Below, one piece after another: positions 35,956 through 46,400 of a stretch of DNA of 64,000 nucleotides. How positions within the stretch are numbered: the first letter of the stretch is position 1; every line of letters starts with the position of its first letter. Made by a program: the position numbers and the translations under genes. This DNA comes from Spongiivirga citrea (GTDB lineage: Bacteria > Bacteroidota > Bacteroidia > Flavobacteriales > Flavobacteriaceae), in contig NZ_JAABOQ010000006.1 in NCBI RefSeq assembly GCF_010671565.1, positions 62,001 through 126,000 of the forward strand, read 5' to 3'. The notes beneath the pieces are model-generated. The model was not told the origin of the DNA. It made no database searches and saw nothing but the letters and a program-made list of their open reading frames with translations.

Positions 35956-36235
35956 AGAAGAGCAAACAATAAGCGACGTCTTAAAAGATTTTGTAAGCGC
36001 TAATAAACTTGAAAAAGGGCTAGATCAGGTTCAAGTAAAAGATATTTGGATGCAAATGATGGGGCAAGCCGTGGCTGCTTATACCGATGATGTACAACTT
36101 AAAGGCGCTACATTGTACATCTCCTTAAAATCAGCTCCTTTGCGAGAAGAATTGAGTTATGGTAAGCAAAAAATTATCGAAATGATGAATAGAGAACTCG
36201 GTAAAGAGTTAGTTTCCAAACTAATTCTTAGATAA
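35939..36235 (+). CDS. DUF721 (DciA-like) protein
   Basis: 98 residues. Family features: SDVLKDFVSANKLEKGLDQVQV, WMQMMGQAVAAYTDDVQLKG, LYISLKSAPLREELSYGK, and a final helix. DUF721 proteins form a KH-like fold; the related DciA loads the replicative helicase in many bacteria. The position after recF fits a DNA-replication role, but helicase loading is not shown for this protein. It begins 17 bases inside the previous gene. Confidence 0.85.
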   Translation: MKKRTREEQTISDVLKDFVSANKLEKGLDQVQVKDIWMQMMGQAVAAYTDDVQLKGATLYISLKSAPLREELSYGKQKIIEMMNRELGKELVSKLILR

Positions 36236-36237
36236 AA

Positions 36238-36266
36238 AAAGCCATTTAGTAAAACTAAACGGCTTT
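36238..36266. terminator. bidirectional terminator between the DUF721 gene and ndk
   Basis: Arms AAAGCC-A-TTTAGT (36238-36250) and ACTAAA-C-GGCTTT (36254-36266) pair around an AAA loop with one A-C mismatch. A runs precede it and T runs follow, so it can stop transcription from either side of this convergent pair. Confidence 0.8.
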
Positions 36267-36288
36267 CAGTATTGTATTTGTTGTAGTC

Positions 36289-36708
36289 CTAGAAAATCTC
36301 TCTTCCAGAAAAGTGGAAAGCACCTTCAATGGCTGCGTTTTCATCGCTATCACTACCGTGAACTGCGTTTTCACCAATTGATGTTGCGAATAATTTTCTG
36401 ATAGTTCCTTCAGCTGCTTCTTCAGGATTTGTAGCACCAATTAATGCTCTAAAATCATCAACTGCATTGTCTTTTTCTAAAATTGCAGCTACGATAGGCC
36501 CTCTAGTCATAAACTCAACAAGTTCGCCAAAAAACGGACGCTCATTGTGAACCGCATAAAACTGCTGTGCATCTCTTTTGCTAAGCTGCGTGTATTTCAT
36601 TGCAGCAATCTTAAATCCTGCTGCTGTAATTTTTTCAAGAATTGCGCCAATGTGCCCATTCTCTACTGCATCGGGCTTAAGCATTGTAAATGTTCTGTTT
36701 GTTGCCAT
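36289..36708 (-). CDS. ndk: nucleoside diphosphate kinase
   Basis: 139 residues, normal for the family. [18 protein letters not shown] is the canonical start, [16 protein letters not shown] the substrate region, and [13 protein letters not shown] holds the phosphorylated His. It transfers the gamma phosphate of ATP to NDPs. It is a stand-alone cytoplasmic gene with its own -7 element at 36731-36738 on the minus strand. Confidence 0.97.
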   Translation of the reverse strand: MATNRTFTMLKPDAVENGHIGAILEKITAAGFKIAAMKYTQLSKRDAQQFYAVHNERPFFGELVEFMTRGPIVAAILEKDNAVDDFRALIGATNPEEAAEGTIRKLFATSIGENAVHGSDSDENAAIEGAFHFSGREIF

Positions 36709-36730
36709 TTCTATTTTTTAAAATGTGGTG

Positions 36731-36738
36731 CAAAAATA
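36731..36738 (-). promoter_or_regulatory. -7 element for ndk
   Basis: The minus strand reads TATTTTTG (TAnnTTTG), 22 bases before the ndk ATG; transcription would begin near 36725. Confidence 0.5.
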
Positions 36739-36797
36739 ATACTTTATCGGGGTTTAAAAGTTTTATAATTCTGAATTTTCTGATTAAGCTGTAAAAA

Positions 36798-37808
36798 CTA
36801 GTACTTCTGACTTAATTCATCCAATACCACGTTTCCTTTTGCTCTCATTTCCATCATCACTTTTTTCTCATCAAAGTTGAATCGCAGCACCCCAAAACTT
36901 TCAGTAAAAACCACCTCGCCGACTCTAAATTCATTAGGCTCTCCTTTAAACCCTCGATATGCATGGGTTAAACCACTAGAAGTAAAATCAATTAAGGGAT
37001 AAGGCAATAAAGTGCTTTCCCTTCTAGAAAACTCCGATATATGGCGGTCTCCTGAAAGAATAACCACCCCTTTTGCACCTGAGTTAGCTATAGTATCAAA
37101 TAGTAAATCTCGTTCCGCCGGAAAATTGGCCCATTTTTCAAAGCCATGTTCTCCGCTAAGTACTTGAATACTGCTTACTATAATATTAAAGTCGGCTTTA
37201 CTGCTGTCTAAAGCTTCCCTAAGCCATTTCCATTGTGTTTTCCCTAAAATAGTACCATCACCAGGTTTGTTAGGCTGATAACGCTTACCTCCTGTCCCTT
37301 TTGTCAAAGTAGTTCTAAAGTATCTTGTGTCTAACACAATAACACGAATACTTCCCTTAGCTGTATCAAAGTCTTTATAGGTATAAATTCCCTCTTGTTT
37401 TCTTATTGAATCATCCTTACTAACGCCTAAAAAATCAAGAAACAATTGCTGACTCTCCTTTTTCATTACATACTCGACTCCAGCATCATTTTTACCATAA
37501 TCATGGTCATCCCAAGTTCCCATAACCGGTATTGTATTAACCAATTTTCGGTAATCTTCATTTAACAATTGTGAATCATAGTCCGATTTCATCTTAACAG
37601 GGTCATCGGTATCTGAATAAATATTATCACCGCCCCAAATCCATAAATCTGGCTGCGTGGCTATGATATCTTTCCAAAGTTCATTTGGCCGTTTTTGATC
37701 ATTGCAAGAACCAAATGCAATTACGAAGTCGGTTTCTTTTTCCTGACTACAACCAGATTGAATTCCTCCAGAAAAAATCAAAATAAGTATCAATAATAGT
37801 CGTTTCAT
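36798..37808 (-). CDS. PhoD-like metallophosphatase lipoprotein
   Basis: 336 residues. The lipobox ends at Cys20 (GGIQSGC). The PhoD/metallophosphatase motifs appear in order: AFGSCNDQ, DLWIWGGDNIYSD, GTWDDHDYGKNDAG, VLDTRYFR and VILSGDRHISEFSRRES. Members hydrolyse phosphomono- or diesters outside the cytoplasm using Fe/Ca or two-metal sites. It could help scavenge organic phosphate; no pho-box was looked for with any success. Divergent from nrnA across 63 bases. Confidence 0.85.
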   Translation of the reverse strand: MKRLLLILILIFSGGIQSGCSQEKETDFVIAFGSCNDQKRPNELWKDIIATQPDLWIWGGDNIYSDTDDPVKMKSDYDSQLLNEDYRKLVNTIPVMGTWDDHDYGKNDAGVEYVMKKESQQLFLDFLGVSKDDSIRKQEGIYTYKDFDTAKGSIRVIVLDTRYFRTTLTKGTGGKRYQPNKPGDGTILGKTQWKWLREALDSSKADFNIIVSSIQVLSGEHGFEKWANFPAERDLLFDTIANSGAKGVVILSGDRHISEFSRRESTLLPYPLIDFTSSGLTHAYRGFKGEPNEFRVGEVVFTESFGVLRFNFDEKKVMMEMRAKGNVVLDELSQKY

Positions 37809-37866
37809 ATGTGATGTATTTAAGTCCGAAGTTAGTAAAACGAAGATTAAGCGATTATTAAATTTG

Positions 37867-37874
37867 TATATTTG
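37867..37874 (+). promoter_or_regulatory. -7 element for the nrnA-gldI-PPIase cluster
   Basis: TATATTTG matches TAnnTTTG exactly and ends with the TTG that opens a slightly longer reading frame at 37872. A start point near 37880 would leave almost no leader before the ATG at 37881. No TTTG is seen at -33. Confidence 0.45.
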
Positions 37875-37880
37875 GCGCTT

Positions 37881-38909
37881 ATGGATAAAAACCAGCTAAA
37901 AGCCCTTAAAAACCTGCTTGCTTCGCCAAAAAAGGTGGTAATCATACCACATAAAAATCCAGATGGTGACGCTATTGGTTCTACCCTTGGTTTATCTATG
38001 TATTTAGAAAAATTAGGGCACTCCTGCACCGTAATAGCTCCCAATGATTATCCACAGTTTTTAAAGTGGATTCCACAGCAAGAGCGCATACTAAAATTTG
38101 ACCATGCGGCAGAACAGTCTACAGAGCTAATCAAGGTTGCAGATATTATTTGTACGCTAGACTTTAATCATCTTAGTCGTATTGGTGCTATGGAAAAAGT
38201 GGTCGCTGATGTTGATGCTACTTTCGTAATGATTGATCATCATCAACAACCAGCTGATTATGCCGATTTCATGTACAGCGACACGACTATGTCATCGACT
38301 TGCGAAATGGTATATCATTTTATGGATATGCTTGGCGATGTCGATCTGGTTGATAAGGATATTGCTACGTGCTTGTATACCGGGATTATGACCGATACAG
38401 GCTCTTTCAAATTTGCGTCGACCACTGGAACAACACATCGAGTTGCGGCTGCTTTATTGGACACAGGTATCGACGGGTTCAAAATTCATTCTAACATTTT
38501 AGATACGAACAGTACTAATCGAATGAAATTGTTAGGTTGTGCGCTTAATAACCTGGTGGTACTAGAGGAGTATAAAACGGCATTTATTTCGTTAAGTAGA
38601 GAAGAATTAAACGACAATCACTTTAAAAAAGGAGATACTGAAGGTTTTGTAAACTACGGCTTATCACTCGAAGGCATTGTATTTGCTGTTATTTTTATTC
38701 AGGATTTACAAGAAGACTTTATCAAATTGTCATTGCGATCAAAAGGAAGTTTTTCCGTGAATCAATTTGCGCGAGAACATTTTAAAGGAGGCGGTCATGA
38801 TAATGCTGCAGGAGGAAGAAGCGACGACACAATGGAAGCGACAATTGAGCGTTTTAAATCAGTCCTACCTAACTATAAAAATGAATTACAAGAGGCTTAT
38901 GAAAACTAA
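37881..38909 (+). CDS. nrnA: DHH-family phosphoesterase, NrnA-like nanoRNase/pAp phosphatase
   Basis: 342 residues from ATG 37881; the TTG at 37872 is rejected because it is part of a -7 element. DHH-domain motifs: NPDGDAIGSTLGLS, DFNHLSRIG, VMIDHHQQP and MTDTGSFKFAST bind two Mn ions. The C-terminal DHHA1 domain closes with GGGHDNAAGGRS. NrnA-type enzymes degrade 2-5 nt RNA and dephosphorylate 3'-phosphoadenosine 5'-phosphate. The end overlaps the gldI start by 11 bases. Confidence 0.93.
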   Translation: MDKNQLKALKNLLASPKKVVIIPHKNPDGDAIGSTLGLSMYLEKLGHSCTVIAPNDYPQFLKWIPQQERILKFDHAAEQSTELIKVADIICTLDFNHLSRIGAMEKVVADVDATFVMIDHHQQPADYADFMYSDTTMSSTCEMVYHFMDMLGDVDLVDKDIATCLYTGIMTDTGSFKFASTTGTTHRVAAALLDTGIDGFKIHSNILDTNSTNRMKLLGCALNNLVVLEEYKTAFISLSREELNDNHFKKGDTEGFVNYGLSLEGIVFAVIFIQDLQEDFIKLSLRSKGSFSVNQFAREHFKGGGHDNAAGGRSDDTMEATIERFKSVLPNYKNELQEAYEN

Positions 38910-39444
38910 ATGGATTGCTTTTTTGCTTATTGCCAGTATGTTTTCATGCAGCAAACCAATTCCTAGAAAACCAATTAGTATTTCTAGCGGATCGTTCTTA
39001 AAACAGTCGGTTGAACGTAATAAAAAACTAATTGCAAAGGAAGAGGCTGTCATTCAAACTATTATTAAAAATGATAGCTTGAACGACTATGTAGCCTCAG
39101 AAAATGGTTATTGGTATTATTACGAAAACAAGAATAAGGAAATTACTGAAATGCCAAAATTTGGGGATAAAGTTACTTTTGATTATGAACTAAGACTTCT
39201 AAACAACACTGTAATTTATTCAAAAGAAGAGCTTGGAACACAAGAGTATTATGTTGACAAGGAAAATATAATGGAAGGTTTACGAAGTGGTATTAAATTA
39301 ATGAAAGCCAATGAGCGTGTTGTCTTTTTATTTCCTTCTAATCAAGCCTACGGATATCATGGTGACAATAAAAAAATAACGACCAATACACCATTAAAAG
39401 CTATTGTGAATGTACATAGCGTAGAACAAGAAAAAACAGAATAA
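38899..39444 (+). CDS. gldI: GldI, gliding-motility-associated FKBP-type peptidyl-prolyl isomerase lipoprotein
   Basis: 181 residues from ATG 38899; an ATG at 38881 is also possible, but 38899 gives the usual leader MKTKWIAFLLIASMFSC with lipidated Cys17. The C-terminal FKBP domain has GDKVTFDYELRLLNNTVIYS, GLRSGIKLMKANERVVFLFPS and QAYGYHGD. GldI is required for gliding motility and folding of exported Gld proteins in Flavobacterium johnsoniae. It shares codons with the nrnA end. The next gene, 27 bases on, also encodes a peptidyl-prolyl isomerase. Confidence 0.9.
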   Translation: MKTKWIAFLLIASMFSCSKPIPRKPISISSGSFLKQSVERNKKLIAKEEAVIQTIIKNDSLNDYVASENGYWYYYENKNKEITEMPKFGDKVTFDYELRLLNNTVIYSKEELGTQEYYVDKENIMEGLRSGIKLMKANERVVFLFPSNQAYGYHGDNKKITTNTPLKAIVNVHSVEQEKTE

Positions 39445-39471
39445 CAGTCAAACTTAAATTTTAAATTTTAC

Positions 39472-40593
39472 ATGAAAAGAGTTAATTATATACTAGTGCT
39501 ATTCGCAATTTTTGTTGCGGGATGTAAATCTGCCAAATACCAAGACCTTGCCGACGGGTTGTATGCAGATTTGCAAACAACCAAGGGAGATATTTTATTG
39601 AAATTAGAATTTCAAAAAACACCTAAAACTGTTGCTAACTTTGTTTCATTAACCGAAGGTACCAATCCCGCTGTTTCCGAAGAATTCAAAGGAAAAAGGT
39701 TTTATGATGGCCTAACCTTCCACCGAGTGATGAAAGACTTTATGATTCAAGGTGGTGATCACTTAGCAAATGGTTCTGGTAATCCAGGATATCGATTTGG
39801 TGATGAATTTAACCCAGACCTAACACATAGTGGAAAGGGGATCTTATCAATGGCAAATGGAGGTCCTAACTCTAACGGAAGTCAGTTTTTTATTACACAT
39901 AAAGCAACACCATGGTTAGATAATATCCATTCAGTTTTTGGTAAAGTTGAAAAAGGAACTGCTGTCCTTGACAGCATTGCAAATACGGAAGTTCAAGGTA
40001 CAAAACCTAAAGAAGACATTATCATTAATAAAATTGAGATCATTAAAGTTGGAAAAGAAGCCAAAAATTTTGACGCAGCTGATGTCTTCACGAAGGCCTT
40101 AGAAGAAGAGAAAAAAGAGAAAGAGGCAGAAGCGGCTAAAATAGCAAAAGCAAAGACAGACTTTTTAGCAACATTGGCTACACAGCAAGAAACTGCACAA
40201 ACGCTTCCTTCTGGATTGAAAATCATTAAGCTAGTTGAAGGATCTGGTGAAAAACCAAGAATTGGCGGACCAAAAGTAATGGTAAATTATGTTGGCTGGT
40301 TGGCAAAAGATGCTACCCTATTCGATACCAATGTTACCGAGGTCGCAGAAGAATTTGGTGTTACCAGATCAATTAGACATCAAATGACTCCATTCCCAAT
40401 GGAATATAGTCCAGAAGCGCAACTAGCAGCCGGTTTTAGAGAGGCACTCTTAACCATGAAAGTTGGCGATAAGGTAAGAGCGATAATTCCTTCACATTTG
40501 GGATATGGCGATCAAAACTACGGCCCAATTCCAGGCGGATCAACTTTGGTATTTGATCTTGAGATTCTTGGATTAGAACAAAAACCAGAATAA
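39472..40593 (+). CDS. dual peptidyl-prolyl isomerase: cyclophilin fused to FKBP (lipoprotein)
   Basis: 373 residues. Lipobox ending at Cys18 (VLFAIFVAGC). A cyclophilin domain (about 28-200) carries TVANFVSLTEG, FYDGLTFHRVMKDFMIQGGD, GILSMANGGPNSNGSQFFIT and WLDNIHSVFGKV. A Glu/Lys/Ala-rich helical linker (about 205-245) leads to an FKBP domain (about 250-373) with KVMVNYVGWL, AAGFREALLTMKVGDKVRAIIPS and GYGDQNYGPIPGGSTLVFDLEIL. Both active sites look complete. This cyclophilin-FKBP combination is the dual-family immunophilin type known from flavobacteria. It should assist folding in the periplasm alongside GldI. Confidence 0.92.
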   Translation: MKRVNYILVLFAIFVAGCKSAKYQDLADGLYADLQTTKGDILLKLEFQKTPKTVANFVSLTEGTNPAVSEEFKGKRFYDGLTFHRVMKDFMIQGGDHLANGSGNPGYRFGDEFNPDLTHSGKGILSMANGGPNSNGSQFFITHKATPWLDNIHSVFGKVEKGTAVLDSIANTEVQGTKPKEDIIINKIEIIKVGKEAKNFDAADVFTKALEEEKKEKEAEAAKIAKAKTDFLATLATQQETAQTLPSGLKIIKLVEGSGEKPRIGGPKVMVNYVGWLAKDATLFDTNVTEVAEEFGVTRSIRHQMTPFPMEYSPEAQLAAGFREALLTMKVGDKVRAIIPSHLGYGDQNYGPIPGGSTLVFDLEILGLEQKPE

Positions 40594-40622
40594 GCTCAAA
40601 AACTATATTGGCTTAAAAAATT

Positions 40623-40670
40623 AAGAGCCAATAAACAAGATTAAAATAGTCTTGTTTATTGGCTCTTTTA
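40623..40670. terminator. strong bidirectional terminator after the cyclophilin-FKBP gene
   Basis: A perfect 18-bp stem (40623-40640 with 40650-40667) closes a 9-base loop; T residues follow on the plus strand and A residues precede. It lies between convergent genes (pepD ends at 40684). Confidence 0.92.
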
Positions 40671-40683
40671 GTTTTATCAGAAT

Positions 40684-42144
40684 CTACTTCTTAGGAATAT
40701 TCTTCAATATCTCTAATACAAAACTCCAGTATTTCTGTACGGATGAAATACTAGCTCTCTCATCTGGTGAGTGAGCCCCTTTAATGGTTGGACCAAAAGA
40801 AATCATATCCATTTCAGGATAATTCTGTCCCAAAATGCCACATTCCAAACCTGCATGGCAAGCAGCTACATGAGGTTTTTCTCCATTTAATTTCTCGTAC
40901 AACTCGGTCATTACTTTTAAAATTGGTGATTTCATATTAGGTGTCCACCCTGGATAATCACCAGAAAATTCCACTTCACAGCCTACTAACTCAAAAGTCG
41001 CTCTTAAGCTATTGGCCAAATCCATTTTAGATGTTTCAACTGAAGATCGGGTTAGACAGCCAACATGAATGGATTCTTCCTTAATTTCTACTCGAGCAAT
41101 ATTGTTGCTAGTCTCTACCAAATCGGTAATGTCAGCACTCATTCTATATACGCCATTTTGAGCTGCGTATAAAGCCTTTATAATTCCCTCCTGCACACCT
41201 AATTCCATAACTGTAGGAGCAGTGTTAGTTTGCTCAACTACAATATCCAGCTCAGGCTCCATCGTTTCAAGCTCTTTTTTAATCTGTTTGCTAAGATTTC
41301 CTATTTCAAATTCAAAAGAAGATTGATGAACGGAATCAATCACACAATGAACAACAGCTTCACGCGGAATAGCATTGCGAAGACTACCTCCGTCAAATGA
41401 GTGAATCCGAAGTCCAAAATTCTCAAAACCATCAAACAACAAACGCGTCATGATCTTATTAGCGTTACCTAAGCCCTTATGAATATCCATTCCGGAATGA
41501 CCTCCTTGTAATCCTTTTACGGTAATGCTATAGCCAATCGTATTATCAGGTGTTGATTCTTCCTTATAGCTGCGTTTTGCAGTAACATCAATACCTCCCG
41601 CACAACCTACTCCAATTTCGTCATCTTCTTCGGTATCCAGGTTTAAAAGAATATCACCTTGTAGTAATCCACCTTTTAATTCGAAAGCGCCAGTCATTCC
41701 AGTCTCCTCATCAATTGTAAATAATGCTTCAATTGGTGGATGGGCTATTTCTTTACTTTCTAAAACTGCCATAATTGTAGCAACTCCAAGTCCATTATCA
41801 GCCCCAAGTGTAGTCCCTTTTGCTTTTACCCAATCACCATCAATCAGCATTTCTATGCCTTGAGTATCAAAATCAAAAACAGTATCGTTGTTTTTCTGAT
41901 GAACCATATCCAAATGCGATTGCATGACCACCATTTTTCGATCTTCCATTCCGGCAGTCGCAGGTTTTCTGATGACAACATTACCAGCATGATCGACAAA
42001 AGCCTCTAAACCAAGGCTTTCACCAAACGCTTTCATAAAGGCTATTACACGCTCTTCTTTTTTAGAAGCACGCGGAACGGCATTCAGTTTTGCGAAATTT
42101 GACCATATTTCCGAAGGTGCTAGTTGTATTATTTCAGAATTCAT
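40684..42144 (-). CDS. pepD: aminoacyl-histidine dipeptidase (peptidase D, M20 family)
   Basis: 486 residues, family-typical length. Metal ligands and catalytic residues: MQSHLDMVHQ (His and Asp of HxD), TLGADNGLG, FTIDEETGMTGAFEL (catalytic Glu-Glu) and the C-terminal GAHSPDERAS His. The lid insertion QGGHSGMDIHKGLGNA is intact. It cleaves Xaa-His dipeptides and other unspecific dipeptides in the cytoplasm. Divergent from the DUF3810 gene with 86 bases between. Confidence 0.95.
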   Translation of the reverse strand: MNSEIIQLAPSEIWSNFAKLNAVPRASKKEERVIAFMKAFGESLGLEAFVDHAGNVVIRKPATAGMEDRKMVVMQSHLDMVHQKNNDTVFDFDTQGIEMLIDGDWVKAKGTTLGADNGLGVATIMAVLESKEIAHPPIEALFTIDEETGMTGAFELKGGLLQGDILLNLDTEEDDEIGVGCAGGIDVTAKRSYKEESTPDNTIGYSITVKGLQGGHSGMDIHKGLGNANKIMTRLLFDGFENFGLRIHSFDGGSLRNAIPREAVVHCVIDSVHQSSFEFEIGNLSKQIKKELETMEPELDIVVEQTNTAPTVMELGVQEGIIKALYAAQNGVYRMSADITDLVETSNNIARVEIKEESIHVGCLTRSSVETSKMDLANSLRATFELVGCEVEFSGDYPGWTPNMKSPILKVMTELYEKLNGEKPHVAACHAGLECGILGQNYPEMDMISFGPTIKGAHSPDERASISSVQKYWSFVLEILKNIPKK

Positions 42145-42230
42145 ATTTTTATGCTTAAGTAACTTGTATGTTCTAGTTGCAAAAATATTGAATAAGCCCT
42201 CACCAATCGATAAAAACCTAATTTAGCTTT

Positions 42231-43298
42231 ATGCAAAAAAAAACCAAGATTATAATTGCGCTGTCAATTATTCCTCAAGTTATTATTGTTAAGATACTCG
42301 CTAGATATCCTGATTTTGTAGAAAACTACTACAGCCAAGGTATTTATCCGTTTATCTCTAAATTATTTCGATATATGTTGGGGTGGTTACCATTTTCGTT
42401 TGGCGACCTTTTATATGCGCTTGCGATCGTCTTGATAATTCGTTTTCTTATAAAAAACGGCAGGAAGTTTTTTTCATCTACTCGAGTGTTTTTTACTGAT
42501 GTATTTGTAGGCGTATCGTTGGTTTATTTCACTTTCCACCTGTTATGGGGAATGAATTATTATCGTTTGCCATTATACAAATCTTTGAATATCGGTGCTC
42601 AATATACCACTGAGGAGTTACTTGCTTTTACCGATCTTTTAATTGATAAAAATAACGAACTCCATAGATCGATCACTAATAATGATACGGTGGCTGTTGC
42701 CATTCCTCATAGCTTATCAGAGGTATTTAAAAAAACTCCTGAAGGCTATAAAAAATTAAGTGAACGATATCCTCAATTTGAATATACTCCCAAGAGTATA
42801 AAAAAGTCGCTGTTTAGTTATCCGCTAACCTATATGGGTTTTAGTGGTTATTTAAATCCGTTTACTCAGGAGGGACATGTAGATTATATGATCCCAGGAC
42901 ATAAGTTCCCAACTACTAGCTGCCATGAAGAAGCTCATCAGCTAGGATATAGCGCTGAAAACGAAGCCAATTTCTTGGGTTATTTAGCCTCTATTAATAA
43001 CGATGATGCGTACTTTAAATATTCAGGATATACCTTCGCCTTGCGTCATTGTTTAAATGAAATAAGTCGCCGAGAACCAGAGCTTGTAGATCAATATTTG
43101 GAAAAAGTGAATCCTGGGATTTTAAAAAACTACGAAGAAGCGCGTCAATTTTGGCGCGATCATAAGAATGTATTCGAACCTCTATTTAAACTCACCTTTA
43201 ACACCTACTTAAAAGCGAATAGTCAAAGTGCGGGTATAAAGAGTTATAATCATGTTGTGGCCTTATTGGTGAATTATTATAAGGAGGAGGCGCTTTAG
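42231..43298 (+). CDS. DUF3810 membrane protein with HExxH metalloprotease-like motif
   Basis: 355 residues. Three membrane segments fall in the first 120 residues (near 8-24, 55-75, 88-105), then a soluble domain. It contains CHEEAHQLGYSAENEANFLGYL: an HExxH zinc motif with a downstream Glu in ENEANF, the arrangement of gluzincin-type proteases. TYMGFSGYLNPFTQEG and the surrounding residues complete the DUF3810 family. A proteolytic function is inferred from the motif only. It is encoded alone, followed by the amidohydrolase genes after 108 bases. Confidence 0.85.
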   Translation: MQKKTKIIIALSIIPQVIIVKILARYPDFVENYYSQGIYPFISKLFRYMLGWLPFSFGDLLYALAIVLIIRFLIKNGRKFFSSTRVFFTDVFVGVSLVYFTFHLLWGMNYYRLPLYKSLNIGAQYTTEELLAFTDLLIDKNNELHRSITNNDTVAVAIPHSLSEVFKKTPEGYKKLSERYPQFEYTPKSIKKSLFSYPLTYMGFSGYLNPFTQEGHVDYMIPGHKFPTTSCHEEAHQLGYSAENEANFLGYLASINNDDAYFKYSGYTFALRHCLNEISRREPELVDQYLEKVNPGILKNYEEARQFWRDHKNVFEPLFKLTFNTYLKANSQSAGIKSYNHVVALLVNYYKEEAL

Positions 43299-43406
43299 AA
43301 ATTCACTGTTTTTCTATCCTTACCAAAAGTTAAAAAATCCTAAATTAACAACGGCTTTCTTAAGCTTATGTTAACTTTAGGCTTATTAATTCAATTCAAC
43401 CAACCT

Positions 43407-46400
43407 ATGAAACAAAAACTCTTGGTACTCGGCTTTCTGCTGAGCTGCCTAACTGTTTTTTCTCAAGATTACTTTCCTAAAAATGATGGAGTTAAAACAA
43501 CGAACAACAACTACACAGCATTTACAAATGCAAAGATCTATGTCACACCGACCCAAATAATCGAAAACGGAACGCTACTTATTCAAAATGGAAAAGTGGT
43601 CAATGCAGGAGCTTCCGTTTCTATTCCTCAAAACGCAACAGTAGTAAATCTTGAAGGAAAACAAATTTATCCTTCATTTATTGATATCTACAGTGGTTTT
43701 GGTATTGCAAAACCTAAAAGAGCATCTGGCGGAGGGCGCAGCGCTCAATATAATGGTAGTCGTGAAGGTTATTATTGGAACGACCATATAATGCCAGAAG
43801 CACATGGTGTATCTTCATTTAAATTTGATAGCAAGAAAGCTGGAGAGCTTGTAAAAGCTGGATTTGGAGCTGTGAATACACATCTTGAAGATGGCATTAT
43901 GAGAGGAACCAGTATGCTGGTAACGCTGAATGATAAAGATGGTGATGAAACTCGGATCTTAGATCAGGATGCTGCCAATCATTTGTCTTTTAGAAAAAGT
44001 GTAGCCTCAAGACAAAGTTACCCAACCTCTATAATGGGTGGGATGGCTCTAATTCGACAGGTATATCACGATTCAAAATGGTACGCCAACGGAAATAGTG
44101 ATACTAAAGACCGGTCATTAGAAGCAGTTGCAAAAAACAAAAATTTACCGCAAATTATAGATGCTGGAAGTGCGGCAAATGCGCTAAGGGCTGATAAGAT
44201 CGCAAACGAGTTTGGCATGAACTTCATCATTAAAGGTGGTGGAGATGAATATGCGGATATTGCAGCAATAAAAAGAACAAATGCAAGCTTCATTGTTCCT
44301 ATAAAATTCCCTGCAGCTTATGATGTTAGTGATCCTTATGCCGCTTCAATGGTTGAGTTAAGCCAAATGAAGCATTGGAATCACGCACCAACTAATCCTG
44401 GAGTTTTGGCTAAGAATGGTGTTCAATTTGCATTAACAACCGCTGATTTAAAGTCGACTAAAGATTTCAAGTCTAACTTAATGAAAGCTATAAAACATGG
44501 CTTAGATGAGACCAAAGCATTGGAGGCGCTAACTACAGTCCCAGCAAGATTATTGGGTAAAAGCAATATGATCGGTTCGTTGAACAAAGGGTCCATAGCC
44601 AACTTTTTAATTACCTCAGGTGATATTTTTAATAAGAAAACAACACTACATGAAAACTGGGTACAGGGTAATAAAAATGTAATTAACAACATGAATGTAA
44701 AAGACATTCGTGGTGATTATGATCTTAAAATTGTTGGCAATACCTACAGCTTAAAACTATCTGGTGAGTTATCTAAATTGAAATCTGAAGTAAAAAAGGA
44801 CACGGTTAAAATGGCGTCTAAAGTTACTTATAAAGACGGATGGTTAAACCTGTTCTATATCCCTTTTGATGAAAAAGAAGAGCGTTTTGTGCGCCTAACT
44901 GCAGCTATTGGAGATAGTGACAACTTATCTGGTAATGGTACGCTCGCAAGCGGATCTTTGACCAATTGGTCAGCAACTAAAACAGCAGACAAGGAGGATG
45001 ACAAATCAGGTAAAGACGGAAAAGATGGTGTCGATGGAAAGAACGGAGGTAAAGGTGGAAAAGGCGGCAAAGCTGGATCAACTGCCGATAAAGATCCTGT
45101 TTTAATGCCACTCACCTATCCTAATAATGCATTTGGATTTAAGACGAATCCAAAAGCTGAAAATCTACTTTTCAAAAACGCAACAGTTTGGACTAACGAA
45201 GCTGAAGGTATTATGGAAAGTGCTGATGTGTTGGTCAAAAATGGGCGTATTGCTCAGGTTGGAAAAGACTTAAGCGATCCTAGCGCCAAGGTAATTGATG
45301 CGACAGGTAAACACTTAACCTCTGGTGTTATTGATGAGCATAGTCATATAGCGGCTGCTTCTATTAACGAAGCCGGTCATAATAACTCTGCCGAAGTAAC
45401 TATCGAAGATGTTATTGAAGCTAATGATATAGGTATTTACAGAAATCTTTCTGGTGGAGTTACCACGATTCAAATCTTACACGGTTCTGCAAATCCTATT
45501 GGTGGGCGTTCGGCCATATTAAAACTTAAATGGGGTGAAGATGCCGACGGATTGTTATTTAAAGGTGCTCCGAAATACATCAAGTTCGCCTTAGGTGAAA
45601 ATGTAAAGCAGAGTAACTGGAATAGCTTTTCAAGATTCCCTCAAACACGTATGGGAGTTGAGCAAGTATTTGTAGACAACTTTACCCGTGCAAGAGAATA
45701 TGAAGCAAAATGGAAGGCTTATAATGGTCTTTCCAAAAAGGCAAAAGCAAGAGCTAAAGCTCCCCGTTATGATATTGAAATGGAGACCATGGTCGAAATT
45801 TTAAATAAAGAAAGGTTTATTTCATGCCACTCTTATGTGCAATCTGAGATTAATATGTTGATGAAGGTTGCAGAGCAATTCGACTTTAAGATACAGACGT
45901 TCACCCACATTTTAGAAGGTTATAAAGTTGCCGATAAAATGAAAGAACACGGTGTTGGTGGGTCGACTTTCTCCGACTGGTGGGCCTATAAATATGAAGT
46001 AAATGATGCAATACCCTATAACGGAGCAATAATGCATAGCGCTGGTGTTGTGACCGCATTTAACTCGGATGATGCTGAGATGTCTAGAAGATTAAATCAA
46101 GAAGCCGCCAAAGCCATTAAGTATGGCGGTCTGTCTGAAGAAGAGGCTTGGAAGTTTGTTACTTTAAACCCCGCTAAACTATTACAGATAGATGATAAGG
46201 TCGGCAGCATTAAGGTAGGAAAGCATGCAGATTTGGTGCTATGGAGCGATCACCCAATGTCAATTTATGCAAAAGCAGAAAAGACAATTATCGAGGGCGT
46301 AACCTATTTTGATTCGGCTAGAGATGAACAACTAAACAAAGACATCTTGAAAGAGCGGAATATGCTTATTAATATGATGCTAAAAGCAAAAAATAGCGGA

